Shown here in pieces: positions 42,801 to 52,093 of a DNA stretch of 64,000 bases. The stretch is from Alloascoidea africana. Lineage: Eukaryota > Ascomycota > Alloascoideomycetes > Alloascoideales > Alloascoideaceae. The stretch covers positions 186,001-250,000 of the forward strand of contig JAKTTT010000012.1 in the NCBI GenBank assembly GCA_030581615.1, in the 5' to 3' direction. The position numbers were made by a program, and so were the translations under genes. Numbering within the stretch: position 1 is the first letter of the stretch; the number at the start of each line of letters is the position of its first letter. The notes beneath the pieces were generated by a model that saw only the letters and a list, made by a program, of their open reading frames with translations, was not told where the DNA came from and searched no databases.

Positions 42801-43360
42801 ATATGAATATTGCTCCTCCTATTAATGGATATTATGCCAGTTACCTTCCTCAAATGCCACCACCAGGACCTCAAGCACAGATGGGAATGGGTTTAATGAA
42901 TGGGGGTGGATATTACGTGAAGAATCCCATAAGGCACCGGCAATTTGCAGATGGGCCAAAAGGACGTCGGTCAATGAATGCCCCGAAGGCAAATGGCTCG
43001 GTTTCTAATGGATATGGTTTGGGCTCAAGAAGTAGCAAACAATCATCAGTTGAGATTATTGACGCTGGCGTTCAAGCAGATGAATCTTCAAGATCATCTA
43101 TTAGAAACAATTCTTCCAGAAATGGTAATACCGATTCGTCAAGTATGACAGAGGTTGTTGATGGCGGCATGGTGAATAAAAACGAAAATGGTGTTAAGAA
43201 AAATGTCGATAACGATAATATTCTGTTAAAATCAGTTGAAAATCTGAAAATCTCTAAAGAATCTTCATCTTCATCATCAGCATCAGCATCATCATCCGCT
43301 TCTTTTAATAAGGTTCCTCCTTCTTCTGTCACGGCGAATACCAATGAAAATACTAGTTAA
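39896..43360 (+). CDS. MRN1: Four-RRM RNA-binding protein, Mrn1/Nrd1 type
   Basis: A 1154-residue intronless protein. The N-terminus has polyglutamine (residues 17-25) and Ser/Pro-rich disorder. Four RRMs follow, each opening with the RNP2-like strand: RTVYLGNIPEGT (~219), RNVYLGNLALED (~313), RTVFLGNLHPST (~480) and RNVYIGIIEDGD (~565). RNP1-like strands are CAFITF, GIGFVHF, ICFLTF and VCAFVNF, and each motif ends with a (K/F)xxWGK or NYGKDRCG signature. The C-terminal third is low-complexity: RGRRG-NNNRRGR, Asp/Glu/Tyr repeats, a Met/Gly/Asn repeat and a Ser run. This matches Saccharomyces Mrn1 and fission yeast Nrd1, which bind mRNAs and connect to cell-wall, mitochondrial and differentiation control. 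The gene begins inside the GC-rich island. The assignment is firm at family level. Confidence 0.9.
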   Translation: MPTSQNGRHLLHMPPPQQQQQQQQQSQQGQQGQQRLGPRSPYEYQYSLSAAQFLPSQLVVGSPFLSSSMNSPHFQSFSIPPTPVSAQWRGPSQLSLSYNSFGGYSLPRATPARGPSQNGSATAAPLTLSLPPRARREAPHSKLNVSSSTSLDETLANANSVGPTSRHNSRPPRVPSSLSTMSSVSSPHMSDQDTYQPDYRHSAPWSNQQSPPQQQGPSRTVYLGNIPEGTAPGTILDHINTGAIENIRVLPEKRCAFITFISLQSAIRFYSNMTNPTVSPLRIRDNEIKFGWGKQSTLHPMVAKAIADEKASRNVYLGNLALEDDEEYISQQLQKFGEVEAVKILKDKGIGFVHFCSIQAAIKAVQSLPLDPNWETKKIFYGKDRCDGVSASWVQQQCEPAFEFSSPSPNLNSIATSPVVPPLPVQNSSVTSLPEIINVPPNLSEVEYVTSALAQQSAAAAAVATAAGAENLGNRTVFLGNLHPSTSIEDICNVVRGGLLHHIRYIQEKHICFLTFVDPAAAAQFFASGNMHGITVKSRRLKVGWGKHSGPLPNGIALAVTAGASRNVYIGIIEDGDGTVEGKDIAPENAIPDESQLRKDFSYYGEIEQINFFKDGVCAFVNFTNITSAIRVVEDFNNNFEKLSPETTAIFEPYKRFKINYGKDRCGNPPRSFNHRFRKAHEKNTGELEKDKASNPDLAENHEITEDSSSGVVIGLGMGITAKTSIKDLNGSSITQLEKMEDESHSDKEGENANEPTETSKDTTSINISKSKFRNDVQDSPVQAPKLTTNDAHFSPNPNRGSFNNTRGKYNHHPRHFNSYSTSGSQVMAQYLAQTQHDNLLYAATIFNYSDPQMQPQQQGEEPDYSDLGSDYGQDNQSVRGRRGVNNNRRGRSSRSSTILQPAMVPEYPEDFNQEYGEYDGYMAPDEEMDEYEEYPYDYEGYGYEEYPRQAGDYMTGIPMNMNMGMGMNMNIAPPINGYYASYLPQMPPPGPQAQMGMGLMNGGGYYVKNPIRHRQFADGPKGRRSMNAPKANGSVSNGYGLGSRSSKQSSVEIIDAGVQADESSRSSIRNNSSRNGNTDSSSMTEVVDGGMVNKNENGVKKNVDNDNILLKSVENLKISKESSSSSSASASSSASFNKVPPSSVTANTNENTS

Positions 43361-45884
43361 TTAAATATGAAGAAAATCAAATATGAATGTTATATGGAAC
43401 TAGAACCAAATTCTTTTTTGACAAATTTTTGTAAAGTGTTTTGGGGTTTGGTTCCATGAATTTGCTGGCAAATGTTCTTTTTGTTGTAGTTGCATTTTGT
43501 TGATTAGTTTTGAAAGATATGATAAGAGTGGAAATGGATAAAACTGTTTTTGCAAAAAGAAGCATTGTTTTCGCATTTTGGTTGTTTCCAATTCCTTTCC
43601 TTTTTATCTTTCTGATATAAAGTTCAAATGTTTTGCTTTTAGTTTGAACTAGATAATAATGTGAACACCGGTTTCCCACATGTCTTATAGTCAACCTCTA
43701 AACGATAACATGGCGGTTGACAGAAACCTGAAAGTGGTTTTCATTGCTCATGATCTAGTTAGTTACAATGTAAATGGAAATTTGAATAACTAGTAAAGAA
43801 TTTAGAATATAAAAACACAGGTTTTTTCAATTGAAATGTATGGTATTTGGAAGCAAAATCATCCAATGTTTTGGAAAAAGGCATCCTTGGATAAGGATCA
43901 ACATGTATACTCCGGTTAATAAGCTACACTTATATTTGAATAAAAGAAAATTCCAGCCTACGAAAACTGCTTATTATTTTGTGGGAGATTGTAGATCGGT
44001 TTAGGGGAATGTGTGTCCAAAAGGTAGATCAGATTCTAAAAATGAGCGGTTGTCAGACCTGATTGAAGCCACCTTTGAATTACATTTGTGGTTTCTCCAA
44101 AACTAAAGATAATTCAGACTTTTGATAGTAACTGCATCTCTACACAGGAATATACTATTAGATATTCTAAAACGCTTTACTCGGGCTTCAAACCATATGA
44201 TGCTAGAATTATAGAAGTTGGTTAACGAAACATCCTTTTGGTTTAGATAACATCCCTATTACAAATGAAAAGATGTTTGTTAAGCACTCACTACTCTTTT
44301 TTAGATTCAGCTTTTGGTGAGGAAATCTGGATATCTTGATTATCATTTGGAGAAGAAATTGCTTGATCCAACATCTGCAAGATTGTCTACAGTCTAGTTA
44401 AAGTAGCTCAAACGGTGATATTTTTAGAAGGGGAAGTTATTGCGCAAAAGTGAAATTGAAATTGAAATTGAATATTTAGCTTTCATTTCAACCAGAAACA
44501 TTCTTAACGTTCCCCTTTCGTTCCTTCAACAGTTATTAATATGGCCTGTCAATATACATTGAAGCTTCATGTCTCATTCCTTTTTCATTAGCTTATTCTA
44601 GTTCAAGAGGTATAGTGGCCAATTATCAGTTAAAAGATAGAGCCAGGTATGTATCTTTGACGACCTATATTCAACTCATCCTAAAAAGTTCTTTTCTTTC
44701 CAGAGAGATGTTTAAACAGCACTGTTGTTGGTCGACAAATATGCTTTGATTTCAATCCTGGTCTCAACCAAGACAAGCAATATATTTGAGGAGAAGAAGA
44801 CTTCACTACTGTGAAAAAGAATTGCCTTTCAGATGACATAAATACAAATCGAATCATCTCGCCATATTTCTGCTATAGTGAAACGTGGGAAATTCTTTCA
44901 GGAGATGAGAAATTTAAAGAAGGATAGAAGAGTATTGTTAACGATTTCTAAATTTCATTTTTGTGGTAGATGCTTCAATCAGATTTTTGAGTCAGGCTGA
45001 ATGTCACATTGAAAAGAACCGAGCATTCACGTTTGGGCTCTTTGGAACTCAGACAGATTAGACATTTCTCAATACTGGAAGTTATTGAGAAAGCCACTTT
45101 GACTATACAATACATGAGGAGTAAACGAGACATCAAAAAGATCTATCCACTTCTAAAATGCCAAGTTAGAACTTTGTATTTTTATCAATAGAAGCCTAAA
45201 AAACCTTACACTAGAGAATTCTACACAATTCAAGATATTTATATAATTGGAAAAAGAATGTTGGATTAATTAATTTAGTCAAGAACTAGAGGATTGAAAC
45301 CCTCTATTGCACAATTTTTAACCAGGGTTATAGTTTATAGATCTGGTCTTACATTCAATGACATATTGAATTCTCAGGATCATAAAATAGTGAGCATTTA
45401 TTAGATACAGACCGAACTGTCTTGGGTGAATAATTTGCTCGTCTTCCAAATTTAAATCTTGTCTTTAGCATATAAAAGGAAAAGGTGTCGCCATTGAATT
45501 CGAGCTCTGTTTTTTGTCCTTTTCTTCTACAAAGACGACCAAGACTAAAAAAAAAACTATTCTATAAAATTGATCTGACAAATTCACAGCCATTATAAAT
45601 AGCCCAGTAAATTTTTCCATATTACAGGAGATCCGAGGAATGTTCTTGAGATTGGAATCAGACGGTGGTGATAAGGTCTCTAACTAACGCTGTCGTGACC
45701 TGTATTACGCTGATGACCGGAGTGCCATTTTGGCGGACTCCTATTTGTCAGTTTAACTTGGTAGTCGAGGAACAGCTTTTCGATCATAACTTCTTCGTCT
45801 TTAATCTTGGTTCTTCCTCTAGAATTTTGATCCGCCAGATATCCACAAATTTTTTCATTTAGAATAGAGGAGATAATAAAAAGA
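43361..45884. other. Long intergenic region, 2.5 kb
   Basis: No supported gene. A short microsatellite (GAAATT repeated about 3.5 times) lies near 44452-44472. Short frames have no protein-like features. It includes the COX6 promoter. Confidence 0.45.
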
Positions 45885-46652
45885 ATGGCATTTTCAAACG
45901 TTTTAAGGTCCTCTTTGACTCGTGTCCCCGCCAGATCTATGTTTCGGATGGCAGCTAGACCCGCTTCAGTTGCTTTGAGAACTCCTGTTTTCCAACACAA
46001 ATTCGTTCGCAACTATTCTGACCATGAAGAGAGCTTCGAAGAATTCACAGCTAGGTAAGCGTTTAATTTCATTTCTATTTGGCAGAAGCTGGAGCTGGAG
46101 CACTTGAGGTTTATGTTTAGGACTATGTGAGAACGCAAAAGACTCCACTCCGATTTCTAGGTGACAAAGGCCATGTTTTTACAAATAACCAATTACTTTT
46201 GAAATCAAACACGAAGGGGCAAAGTTCTAACTCGTAGGGTTCTAGATTCGAGAAGGAGTTTGAGGAGGCCTATGATCTTTTTGAAGTCCAGGTAGGTTCA
46301 GAATCGAAGTGTTATCATTTTGATCAGACCACTAACAAGTTTTGAATTTGCAGCGTGTTTTGAACAACTGCTTCTCCTACGATCTTATTCCAGCCCCATC
46401 AGTTCTTGAGAAGGCTCTGTTAGCATGCCGCCGTGTCAACGACTATGCCACAGCAGTTCGTGTTTTTGAAGGTATGTTTTGTACCGTTTCGTTGAGCTTT
46501 TGATTATATGGCGGTCTAACTCAGTGTGTGTTACAACAGGATTGAGATACAAGGTGGAGAACCAAAGTCAATATGACCAATACCTTGAGGAATTGAAAGA
46601 CATTAGAAAGGAGCTTGGTGTAGATTTGAAGGAGGACCTTTATGTTGAGTAG
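45885..46652 (+). CDS. COX6: Cytochrome c oxidase subunit VI (mammalian COX5A orthologue)
   Basis: Four exons: 45885-46054, 46246-46291, 46354-46471 and 46540-46652 (447 nt, 148 residues). Introns are 191, 62 and 68 nt, with donors GTAAGC, GTAGGT and GTATGT and CTAAC branch boxes (TTCTAAC, ACTAAC, TCTAAC). The product has a basic mitochondrial presequence (residues 1-~45), then the mature protein SDHEESFEEFTAR-FEKEFEEAYDLF, EVQRVLNNCFSYDLIPAP, ACRRVNDYATAVRVFEG and LRYKVENQSQYDQYLEELKDIRKELGV. These are the diagnostic blocks of COX6. It is a nuclear-encoded subunit on the matrix side of complex IV, needed for its assembly. The splice phases agree at every junction. An alternative acceptor 14 nt upstream of exon 4 exists but would insert residues not found in the family. 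Confidence 0.96.
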
Positions 46653-46920
46653 CCAAGCTAGCATGTTATATTCATGATTATGAAGGAGGAAGGGAACCTA
46701 TAAGGAAAATTCAATTTTAATGATTCATCATTGTCTAGATGTAGTTCATTCCAAGTAGGTCCGAGAACTTGTCAGAGCATTGTTATACATGAGACTTTTG
46801 ATGTTTCTATAAATAAGACCGATTGTGGCTAGAGATTTGTAGAGATGAAGGGAAGTCTAGTCTGATGGTAGCACTAGGAGCAATACTTCTCTTCACCATA
46901 TTTGTCGGGAACCACACACA

Positions 46921-47554
46921 ATGTTAACCAGATCTCTTCGGCAAAGGCTTTTGAATCAACGACAGTTTGCTCTTTGTAGGCGGTGGTTTACACAGATTCC
47001 CGGAAATTCACAGATTGTAGGTAAATGGTTGTGCTCTATTGGTTTTGTACACTGAGGCTAATTGCTTTTAACCCCGAGGTTTTTTACTTGAAAAGTATAT
47101 CCATGACAATCCAGAAGGTTCCAACTATCCCAAGATTGTATCGATTTCTCCCAAAGAATCATCGCATCCTCTAGGACTCTGTTCCTCCTCCAAAGAGCTG
47201 AATCCTAGTACGTTCATGGCCAAGACGTCTCTGCCCAGTACTACAAATTCTTTTCTCAACATTCTCCATTCGACGTTAGCAGCGAACGTCCACCTCGATC
47301 CTCTTTTCTCATCGCTAGGGCAGAACCACAAGCTTCAATTCATGCCTATTTACGATCTACGGAATCCGCCAAACTATGGGCGAATCCCGGAGGTGGATGA
47401 CATTTTTGGGTATGTGTGGATCACGGCGGAGGGCGCGATCGCAGAGCAGTCGTACGAGCCCAATTCCAACTACCGGCTGGTGAATGGATCAGGAGGGCTT
47501 ATTCTCACAGACGAAATGTACAAGCTCGTCAAGGACAAGTGCGAGGAGTTTTAG
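46921..47554 (+). CDS. Mitochondrial protein of unknown function, one intron
   Basis: Two exons: 46921-47020 and 47079-47554 (576 nt, 191 residues). The 58-nt intron has donor GTAAAT and acceptor CCCGAG, with TTTTAAC as probable branch box. The product starts with an Arg/Gln-rich, acid-free presequence (MLTRSLRQRLLNQRQFALCRRWF), pointing to mitochondria. Conserved-looking parts are YPKIVSISPKE, ELNPSTFMAKTSLPSTTNSF and the end FGYVWITAEGAIAEQSYEPNSNYRL with GGLILTDEMYKLVKDKC. I believe it belongs to a fungal family of uncharacterised mitochondrial proteins but cannot name it. It follows COX6 in tandem, 268 bp downstream. Codon usage becomes GC-rich toward its 3' end. Confidence 0.75.
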
Positions 47555-48073
47555 GCTACGAGCTCAGACACTGTGCTGTATGTAGACAACACGGATACGG
47601 GGCAGACGGTCGCTCCCGTCAGCTAGTCGTATGGCCAGCCACTTCAAGTAGCTCTGTAACTGTCCTGTCCACCAGATGCCTTCTCCACGAGGAATAGTAG
47701 AAGAAGCCATCGGAGTCGTGAGAGCGTGCCCGTGCACACAACGCCGCCACACATACGCACGCGCTCCGGGTAACACGCGCTCCGGGGCGACTACGCGCAC
47801 AGCGTTACCCGGCGCGCCCTCCAGCCAATCAGCGGCGCGGACGGGCTCTCGCAGGCTCGCGCGGGCTCGGCTTCGCAGGGCCACCACACCAACACTCAAC
47901 ACTCACCTTCGAAAACGAGATCTTCCGCCACCGACCCGCCTTGTCTTGACGTTCATGGACTGCATCGGAATATAGCAGCAGTTAGTGTTTGTTTTGCTCC
48001 ATTTAACGTGATTTGTGTTTTGTTCCCTGAAACGCATTGATTAAATAGCCTCCAACTCCCCCGAAACTCTGCT
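47555..48073 (+). promoter_or_regulatory. GC-rich promoter and leader of the zinc-finger gene, with paired Reb1-type sites
   Basis: CCGGGTAAC (47766-47774) and GTTACCCGG (47804-47812) form a 9-bp inverted pair of Reb1-type sites with a 29-bp spacer that also carries ACGCGC motifs. The stretch 47560-47950 is far more GC-rich than the rest of the window. It lies 260-310 bp upstream of the start codon at 48074. Confidence 0.45.
47955..47975 (+). promoter_or_regulatory. Short upstream ORF in the zinc-finger gene leader
   Basis: ATG at 47955 opens a six-codon frame (M-D-C-I-G-I, then TAG), 98 bp before the main ATG. If it lies in the transcript it could reduce or regulate translation of the transcription factor. 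Transcript start is unknown. Confidence 0.3.
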
Positions 48074-49891
48074 ATGAGATCTGATTCTCCCCCTATTATC
48101 AACAACTGTGCTGATACCTCCTCGTCTGAACATTTCTTGGAACTTCCCTTCGAAGAGCCCAACATCTACTCCGGAAACGTGTCCAGCACCCCCGGCTATA
48201 ATGACTCGTTCGCGGTGGCCGCGCCGGGACCGCCAGCTGATCTGGAACTCGCTGCCCAGCCGCTTTCCCAGACAAACTCATTCTCGAGCACAACCTCCTG
48301 CTACTCCTTTCCCATGCCACCCAACGGTTTGCTAGCAGATCATCATCATCATCAGAATCAGAATCACCGCCAGCCACCGGCCCCGGCACCTCCTCCTCGC
48401 GAACGAAGCCTTGCTTACACCTCCAGCACTCTTTTCAGCAGCTCGGTGCCTGTCTCGTCCTCCAGATCCTCGTCTGTCTCCAGTGACAACCTAACGTCTC
48501 TCTGCACTCATCCCCTTTTTTTTACGCCACACCCCACGCCCGATGCGGTCCCTTCTCCATCCTCCACAACTACCCCAGCTTCAAGCATCTTGAGCATGAA
48601 CCCCCAGGTCGATTTGGACAATTCCTTCCCGGAGTTTGTGGACTTTGCCAACCCGAATCTCAGCACTTCAACATTTTCGAAACAGAGCCAACCCCACGAA
48701 TTTGATCACTATCAGAATCGTCAGAGCCAGAGATTTGGATTGGGCCTCGAACTCAACCCAGACCAACTTCAACCTCAAACTCAACCTCAACTTCAGTCTC
48801 AACCTCGAGCTCGACCTCAACCACAATCTCGCTCCCAGAGTGATTTGCTTTTGGAATTCTCAAAGCCTCACCCTCCGATGCAGTATCAGGATCCCCCTCT
48901 TCCCTTTGATGATAGAGCATCGTTCAATCGTGGCCAGCATTCGCGAAGCTACTCATCTGTACTACCCTATCCACGTATAAGTTCTATCCATAGACCGAGG
49001 AAATTAAGCGAGTCAAACTGGGGAGGAAGAGATGCATCTCTTGGTATTCAAATCGGATCTCCTTTTCACGAACAGTTTCTAGAATCAAACACTTTTACCC
49101 CTACATCCATGGGCAGTGGTGGTGTTGGATTTGGAAGCGGGCAAACGGACACTGACCTCGGTCTGGACCTTGATGTACTGGACCTTGATAGCGTTTCTGA
49201 GGAGGCAAATAGCTTGTTCTACAGCAACAACAACACAATGATCTTTAATGAGGACACTTTCTGTTATGATGAAAATGAGCAGCCCGATAACTATGGATTT
49301 TGCTTTTTCAAAGACGCTGATCAGAATACTTGCGATCAAAAAACGCTTAAGGATGTTAAGGTCGAGTTTGGAACTGCAGATAGCAACAACCAAACCACAG
49401 GTGATGTCAACAATGCCGAATCGACAGATAAGCAAACCCATTCCCGATTAGCAAAGGCAAAACAAAGTAGATTGTTGTTGCGTCGAAAACTTCGCAAGAG
49501 GAAAAAAAACAAATCTATTGATCAAACCGCTATTGCCTCTCCGCCTTGTAGTGAAGATGTTTCACCCACATGGTTTGAGAATTCCTCAACAAGCCCAAAC
49601 ACAGATTCTTCATCCTCAGGATTACTACGCACTCCTTCAAATCCAAAAAAATCCAAAAAGAGATCCAGTGCAACAAAGAAAAATATTTGTCCCTATTGCT
49701 CTAAAGAGTTCAGCAGGCCGAGCTCTTTACAAACCCATACATACACCCATACAGGAGAAAAGCCATTTGTCTGTGATTTTGAGCACTGTGGTAAACGCTT
49801 TTCCGTTAGATCCAACCTTGTGAGACACATGAAACTGCACGATAATGATGACCATCAGCAACGTATCCATTCTGGTGACGTGGAACAATAA
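48074..49891 (+). CDS. C2H2 zinc-finger transcription factor with two C-terminal fingers
   Basis: A 605-residue intronless protein. Most of it is disordered: Ser/Pro/Gln-rich, a His/Gln run near residue 95-100, and Gln-Pro repeats around residue 235-255, which suits an activation region. A basic segment ([18 protein letters not shown], ~470-487) is a probable nuclear signal. Two classical fingers lie at the end. Finger 1 (539-559) is [21 protein letters not shown], with Cys pair spacing 2 and His spacing 3. The linker is TGEKPFV. Finger 2 (567-589) is [20 protein letters not shown] with Cys spacing 4. Two-finger proteins with the RPSSL and RSNL helices exist in many fungi (Cmr3-like among them), but target genes cannot be inferred. 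It is a sequence-specific nuclear regulator; the exact orthologue is unknown. Confidence 0.88.
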   Translation: MRSDSPPIINNCADTSSSEHFLELPFEEPNIYSGNVSSTPGYNDSFAVAAPGPPADLELAAQPLSQTNSFSSTTSCYSFPMPPNGLLADHHHHQNQNHRQPPAPAPPPRERSLAYTSSTLFSSSVPVSSSRSSSVSSDNLTSLCTHPLFFTPHPTPDAVPSPSSTTTPASSILSMNPQVDLDNSFPEFVDFANPNLSTSTFSKQSQPHEFDHYQNRQSQRFGLGLELNPDQLQPQTQPQLQSQPRARPQPQSRSQSDLLLEFSKPHPPMQYQDPPLPFDDRASFNRGQHSRSYSSVLPYPRISSIHRPRKLSESNWGGRDASLGIQIGSPFHEQFLESNTFTPTSMGSGGVGFGSGQTDTDLGLDLDVLDLDSVSEEANSLFYSNNNTMIFNEDTFCYDENEQPDNYGFCFFKDADQNTCDQKTLKDVKVEFGTADSNNQTTGDVNNAESTDKQTHSRLAKAKQSRLLLRRKLRKRKKNKSIDQTAIASPPCSEDVSPTWFENSSTSPNTDSSSSGLLRTPSNPKKSKKRSSATKKNICPYCSKEFSRPSSLQTHTYTHTGEKPFVCDFEHCGKRFSVRSNLVRHMKLHDNDDHQQRIHSGDVEQ

Positions 49892-50836
49892 AATCATGCA
49901 TTTGCTTTTAAAACTGAATTAGCATAGCATTTTCAGGGGACTTTTGAGAATTGGGACACATATCTCATTGAAACGAATACATTTGACTTTTTTTTTTCCT
50001 ATTGCGTTAGCAGCAGATTTTTTGATATTTAAGAGCTTTTTTTTTTCTTCACATCTGTGCAATTCTTTGAGTCTTCTTTTTGTCTGTTTGGTTTCAAAAG
50101 AAGACTAGAAAATTAAAGACTGTTTTTGCTCTGTGATGCAGCATTTTTGATCCCTTTTCCTAGGTTATTCCAATTCCCAGTTCTCCTTCACTTTTCTCAC
50201 ACTGCCTTGTTGTAATGACTAAGTAATTGTTTTGCAGTTATCATATAAATCATGAAGGTAAACATTTTTATTCATTTCACTTTCTTGTTGTTTCATTTTG
50301 CGTTTTTTTCTCTGATTTTGATTTTTTACTTTCTTAAAAACTAAAAGCAAAAAAAAAAGAAAACATGTACATGTTTTACTATGTTGCTTTTCAGGGCAAG
50401 AAGATGTTCAATTATTAACTACATTTGTTTTCTTTACATTATGTTATTTTGGGTAAAAACTTGGTTCTCTTTTTTCGGTTCTTCGATTTTTCTTCATTTC
50501 TTCATTTCCTTTTTTCTTAAAAAAAAATTATACTTTTATTCGGTGTGAAAAGTTTTAAATTGAGTTACAGACGACTAACTATCGAGTCTCAGTCTCAGAT
50601 ATCCTGAAGATAGATGGTCTATAGTTCCAGGATATTTTTCCTCTTTTTTTTTTTTTTTTTGTTGTGAAGTACAAGTATTGAGAGGGTAAAGCCAAGATAA
50701 TAAACATCTCGACCAATGTCATTTCAAAAGTTAAACGATTTCCTTTTGTTATCAAGGAATTTGTAACATGTCACAAATGAAAGCTAATGCAAATATTAAC
50801 AGAAAATATATATGCTAAAAATCAAAACATAAAAAT
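49892..50836. other. Convergent intergenic region rich in T tracts
   Basis: A 945-bp region between two convergent genes with many T and A homopolymers, the longest a 17-nt T run at 50644-50660. No gene. The tracts suit 3'-end formation and nucleosome exclusion. Confidence 0.5.
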
Positions 50837-52093
50837 TCAAAGGATTTCTTTCCCATCTGCAACATGGTACACCAAGTAATTTGGTAATCCAAACACTTCA
50901 TAACCCAGCCTTTTAGCCATCTTTGCAAACCCTTCGGACTCCATCATGTGGTAAAATGGGAACGGAGGAAACATAGCACCATCTCTATGAACCTCGGCAT
51001 TCACCAGTAGCAAACTTCTTCCAACCCCGTCCAATTGCATTTCAAGATGCTTATCCTGTTGAGCATCTCGATAGAAAGCCATGAGCGCTCGGAAAGTGTT
51101 CACACCTTCCTCGCCCTCTGTCAAAATTTCGTCGTCGTCAAGTTGTTGTGCTAATTTTAAACCTTCACTACTTTCAACCCAATTTGCTAGATCATATGGC
51201 TTAATTTCCTGTTTTTGTTTGGAACCCAGGGACGTAGCCTCAACTCTCTGGAAACAGTTTGCAGCAAGTACGGGCTTGTTATGCTGGGCCATGTCCTGTA
51301 TTATAGAAGGAGGAGTTTCTACTATCCCCCCATCCATCCACAGAACCCAGCTGATGTCGTGCCCAATGAGAGAGAACAACACTGAATTCTTCATCAAGGA
51401 GTTGCGCATTAACCTTAGTCTAATGGCATCCTTTGATGAGAAATGGTTGAAAAGGTATCGATCTTTAATGTCTTCGATATCGTTTCTCAATATGGTGATA
51501 TGCCGAAACATCCTGACATTTCTCTTGCTATTTCTATTCTTACGGCCTATTTCTGTATCCCGTTGTAAATCATTTACCGCTTTCTCTAATTTCTTTAATG
51601 CCAAATCCCCTTCTGAAGACCTTGGCACGATTATACCCAAATCGATCAAATCATGGGGATAATCTATTTTTAGTAGATTCTCCCAAAAAGCGTCATAGAA
51701 AACGGTCATTGCTGTCAATATCAATATTTTCTCTTCATTTAGCAATGGATTAGGCGTCGTGAAAAGTTGGTTCATATCGTGATGTTCATAAATAAGTCCT
51801 CCAGGTACCATTCCAGCCCCAAGGCCATCCCGTTGAGGAGATTGTAAAGGTTTCCGATTATATAGTTTTGCGTTTTCTTTGATTCTATCATCTGCACTGA
51901 TGCCACTTCCAGGTCCACCGCCTGATGATATTAAAGAAGATGAAAAAAAGGGTAGGGACCAGCGGGAATGGTAATTGCCAATTGGAGACAAGAAGGAGTC
52001 AGAGAGAACAAATATCAAGAATATTGCAAAGAAGACAAGCGGTGCAAATAGGGAGATCTGTCTCCGTGCTTTTTTTCTTGAGATGTGCCACAT
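50837..52093 (-). CDS. Anp1/Van1/Mnn9-family Golgi mannosyltransferase, DXD motif degenerate
   Basis: A 418-residue type II membrane protein. It has a short basic cytosolic tail (MWHISRKKARRQ), a single membrane anchor (FAPLVFFAIFLIFVLSDSFL), a stem, then the family domain: NEEKILILTAM, DLGIIVPRSSEGDLALKKLEKA, SWVLWMDGGIVETPPSIIQDMAQHNKPVLAANCFQR (two adjoining blocks), GAMFPPFPFYHMMESEGFAKMAKRLGYEVFGLPNYLVYH. The family forms mannan polymerase complexes I and II in the cis-Golgi, building the alpha-1,6 mannan backbone of N-glycans. Here the nucleotide-sugar/metal site, DAD in Mnn9, Van1 and Anp1, reads DGG (residues 254-256, at 51326-51334), and EGYAEMATYR-type sequence is EGEEGVNTFR. It may be a non-catalytic subunit or a diverged paralogue. 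I start at ATG 52091-52093; the upstream open frame has no ATG. Confidence 0.92.
   Translation of the reverse strand: MWHISRKKARRQISLFAPLVFFAIFLIFVLSDSFLSPIGNYHSRWSLPFFSSSLISSGGGPGSGISADDRIKENAKLYNRKPLQSPQRDGLGAGMVPGGLIYEHHDMNQLFTTPNPLLNEEKILILTAMTVFYDAFWENLLKIDYPHDLIDLGIIVPRSSEGDLALKKLEKAVNDLQRDTEIGRKNRNSKRNVRMFRHITILRNDIEDIKDRYLFNHFSSKDAIRLRLMRNSLMKNSVLFSLIGHDISWVLWMDGGIVETPPSIIQDMAQHNKPVLAANCFQRVEATSLGSKQKQEIKPYDLANWVESSEGLKLAQQLDDDEILTEGEEGVNTFRALMAFYRDAQQDKHLEMQLDGVGRSLLLVNAEVHRDGAMFPPFPFYHMMESEGFAKMAKRLGYEVFGLPNYLVYHVADGKEIL

Noticed and set aside
50000-50700. T-rich stretch as a replication origin
   Set aside because: Homopolymers alone are not evidence, and I found no convincing origin consensus. 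They suit convergent 3' ends.
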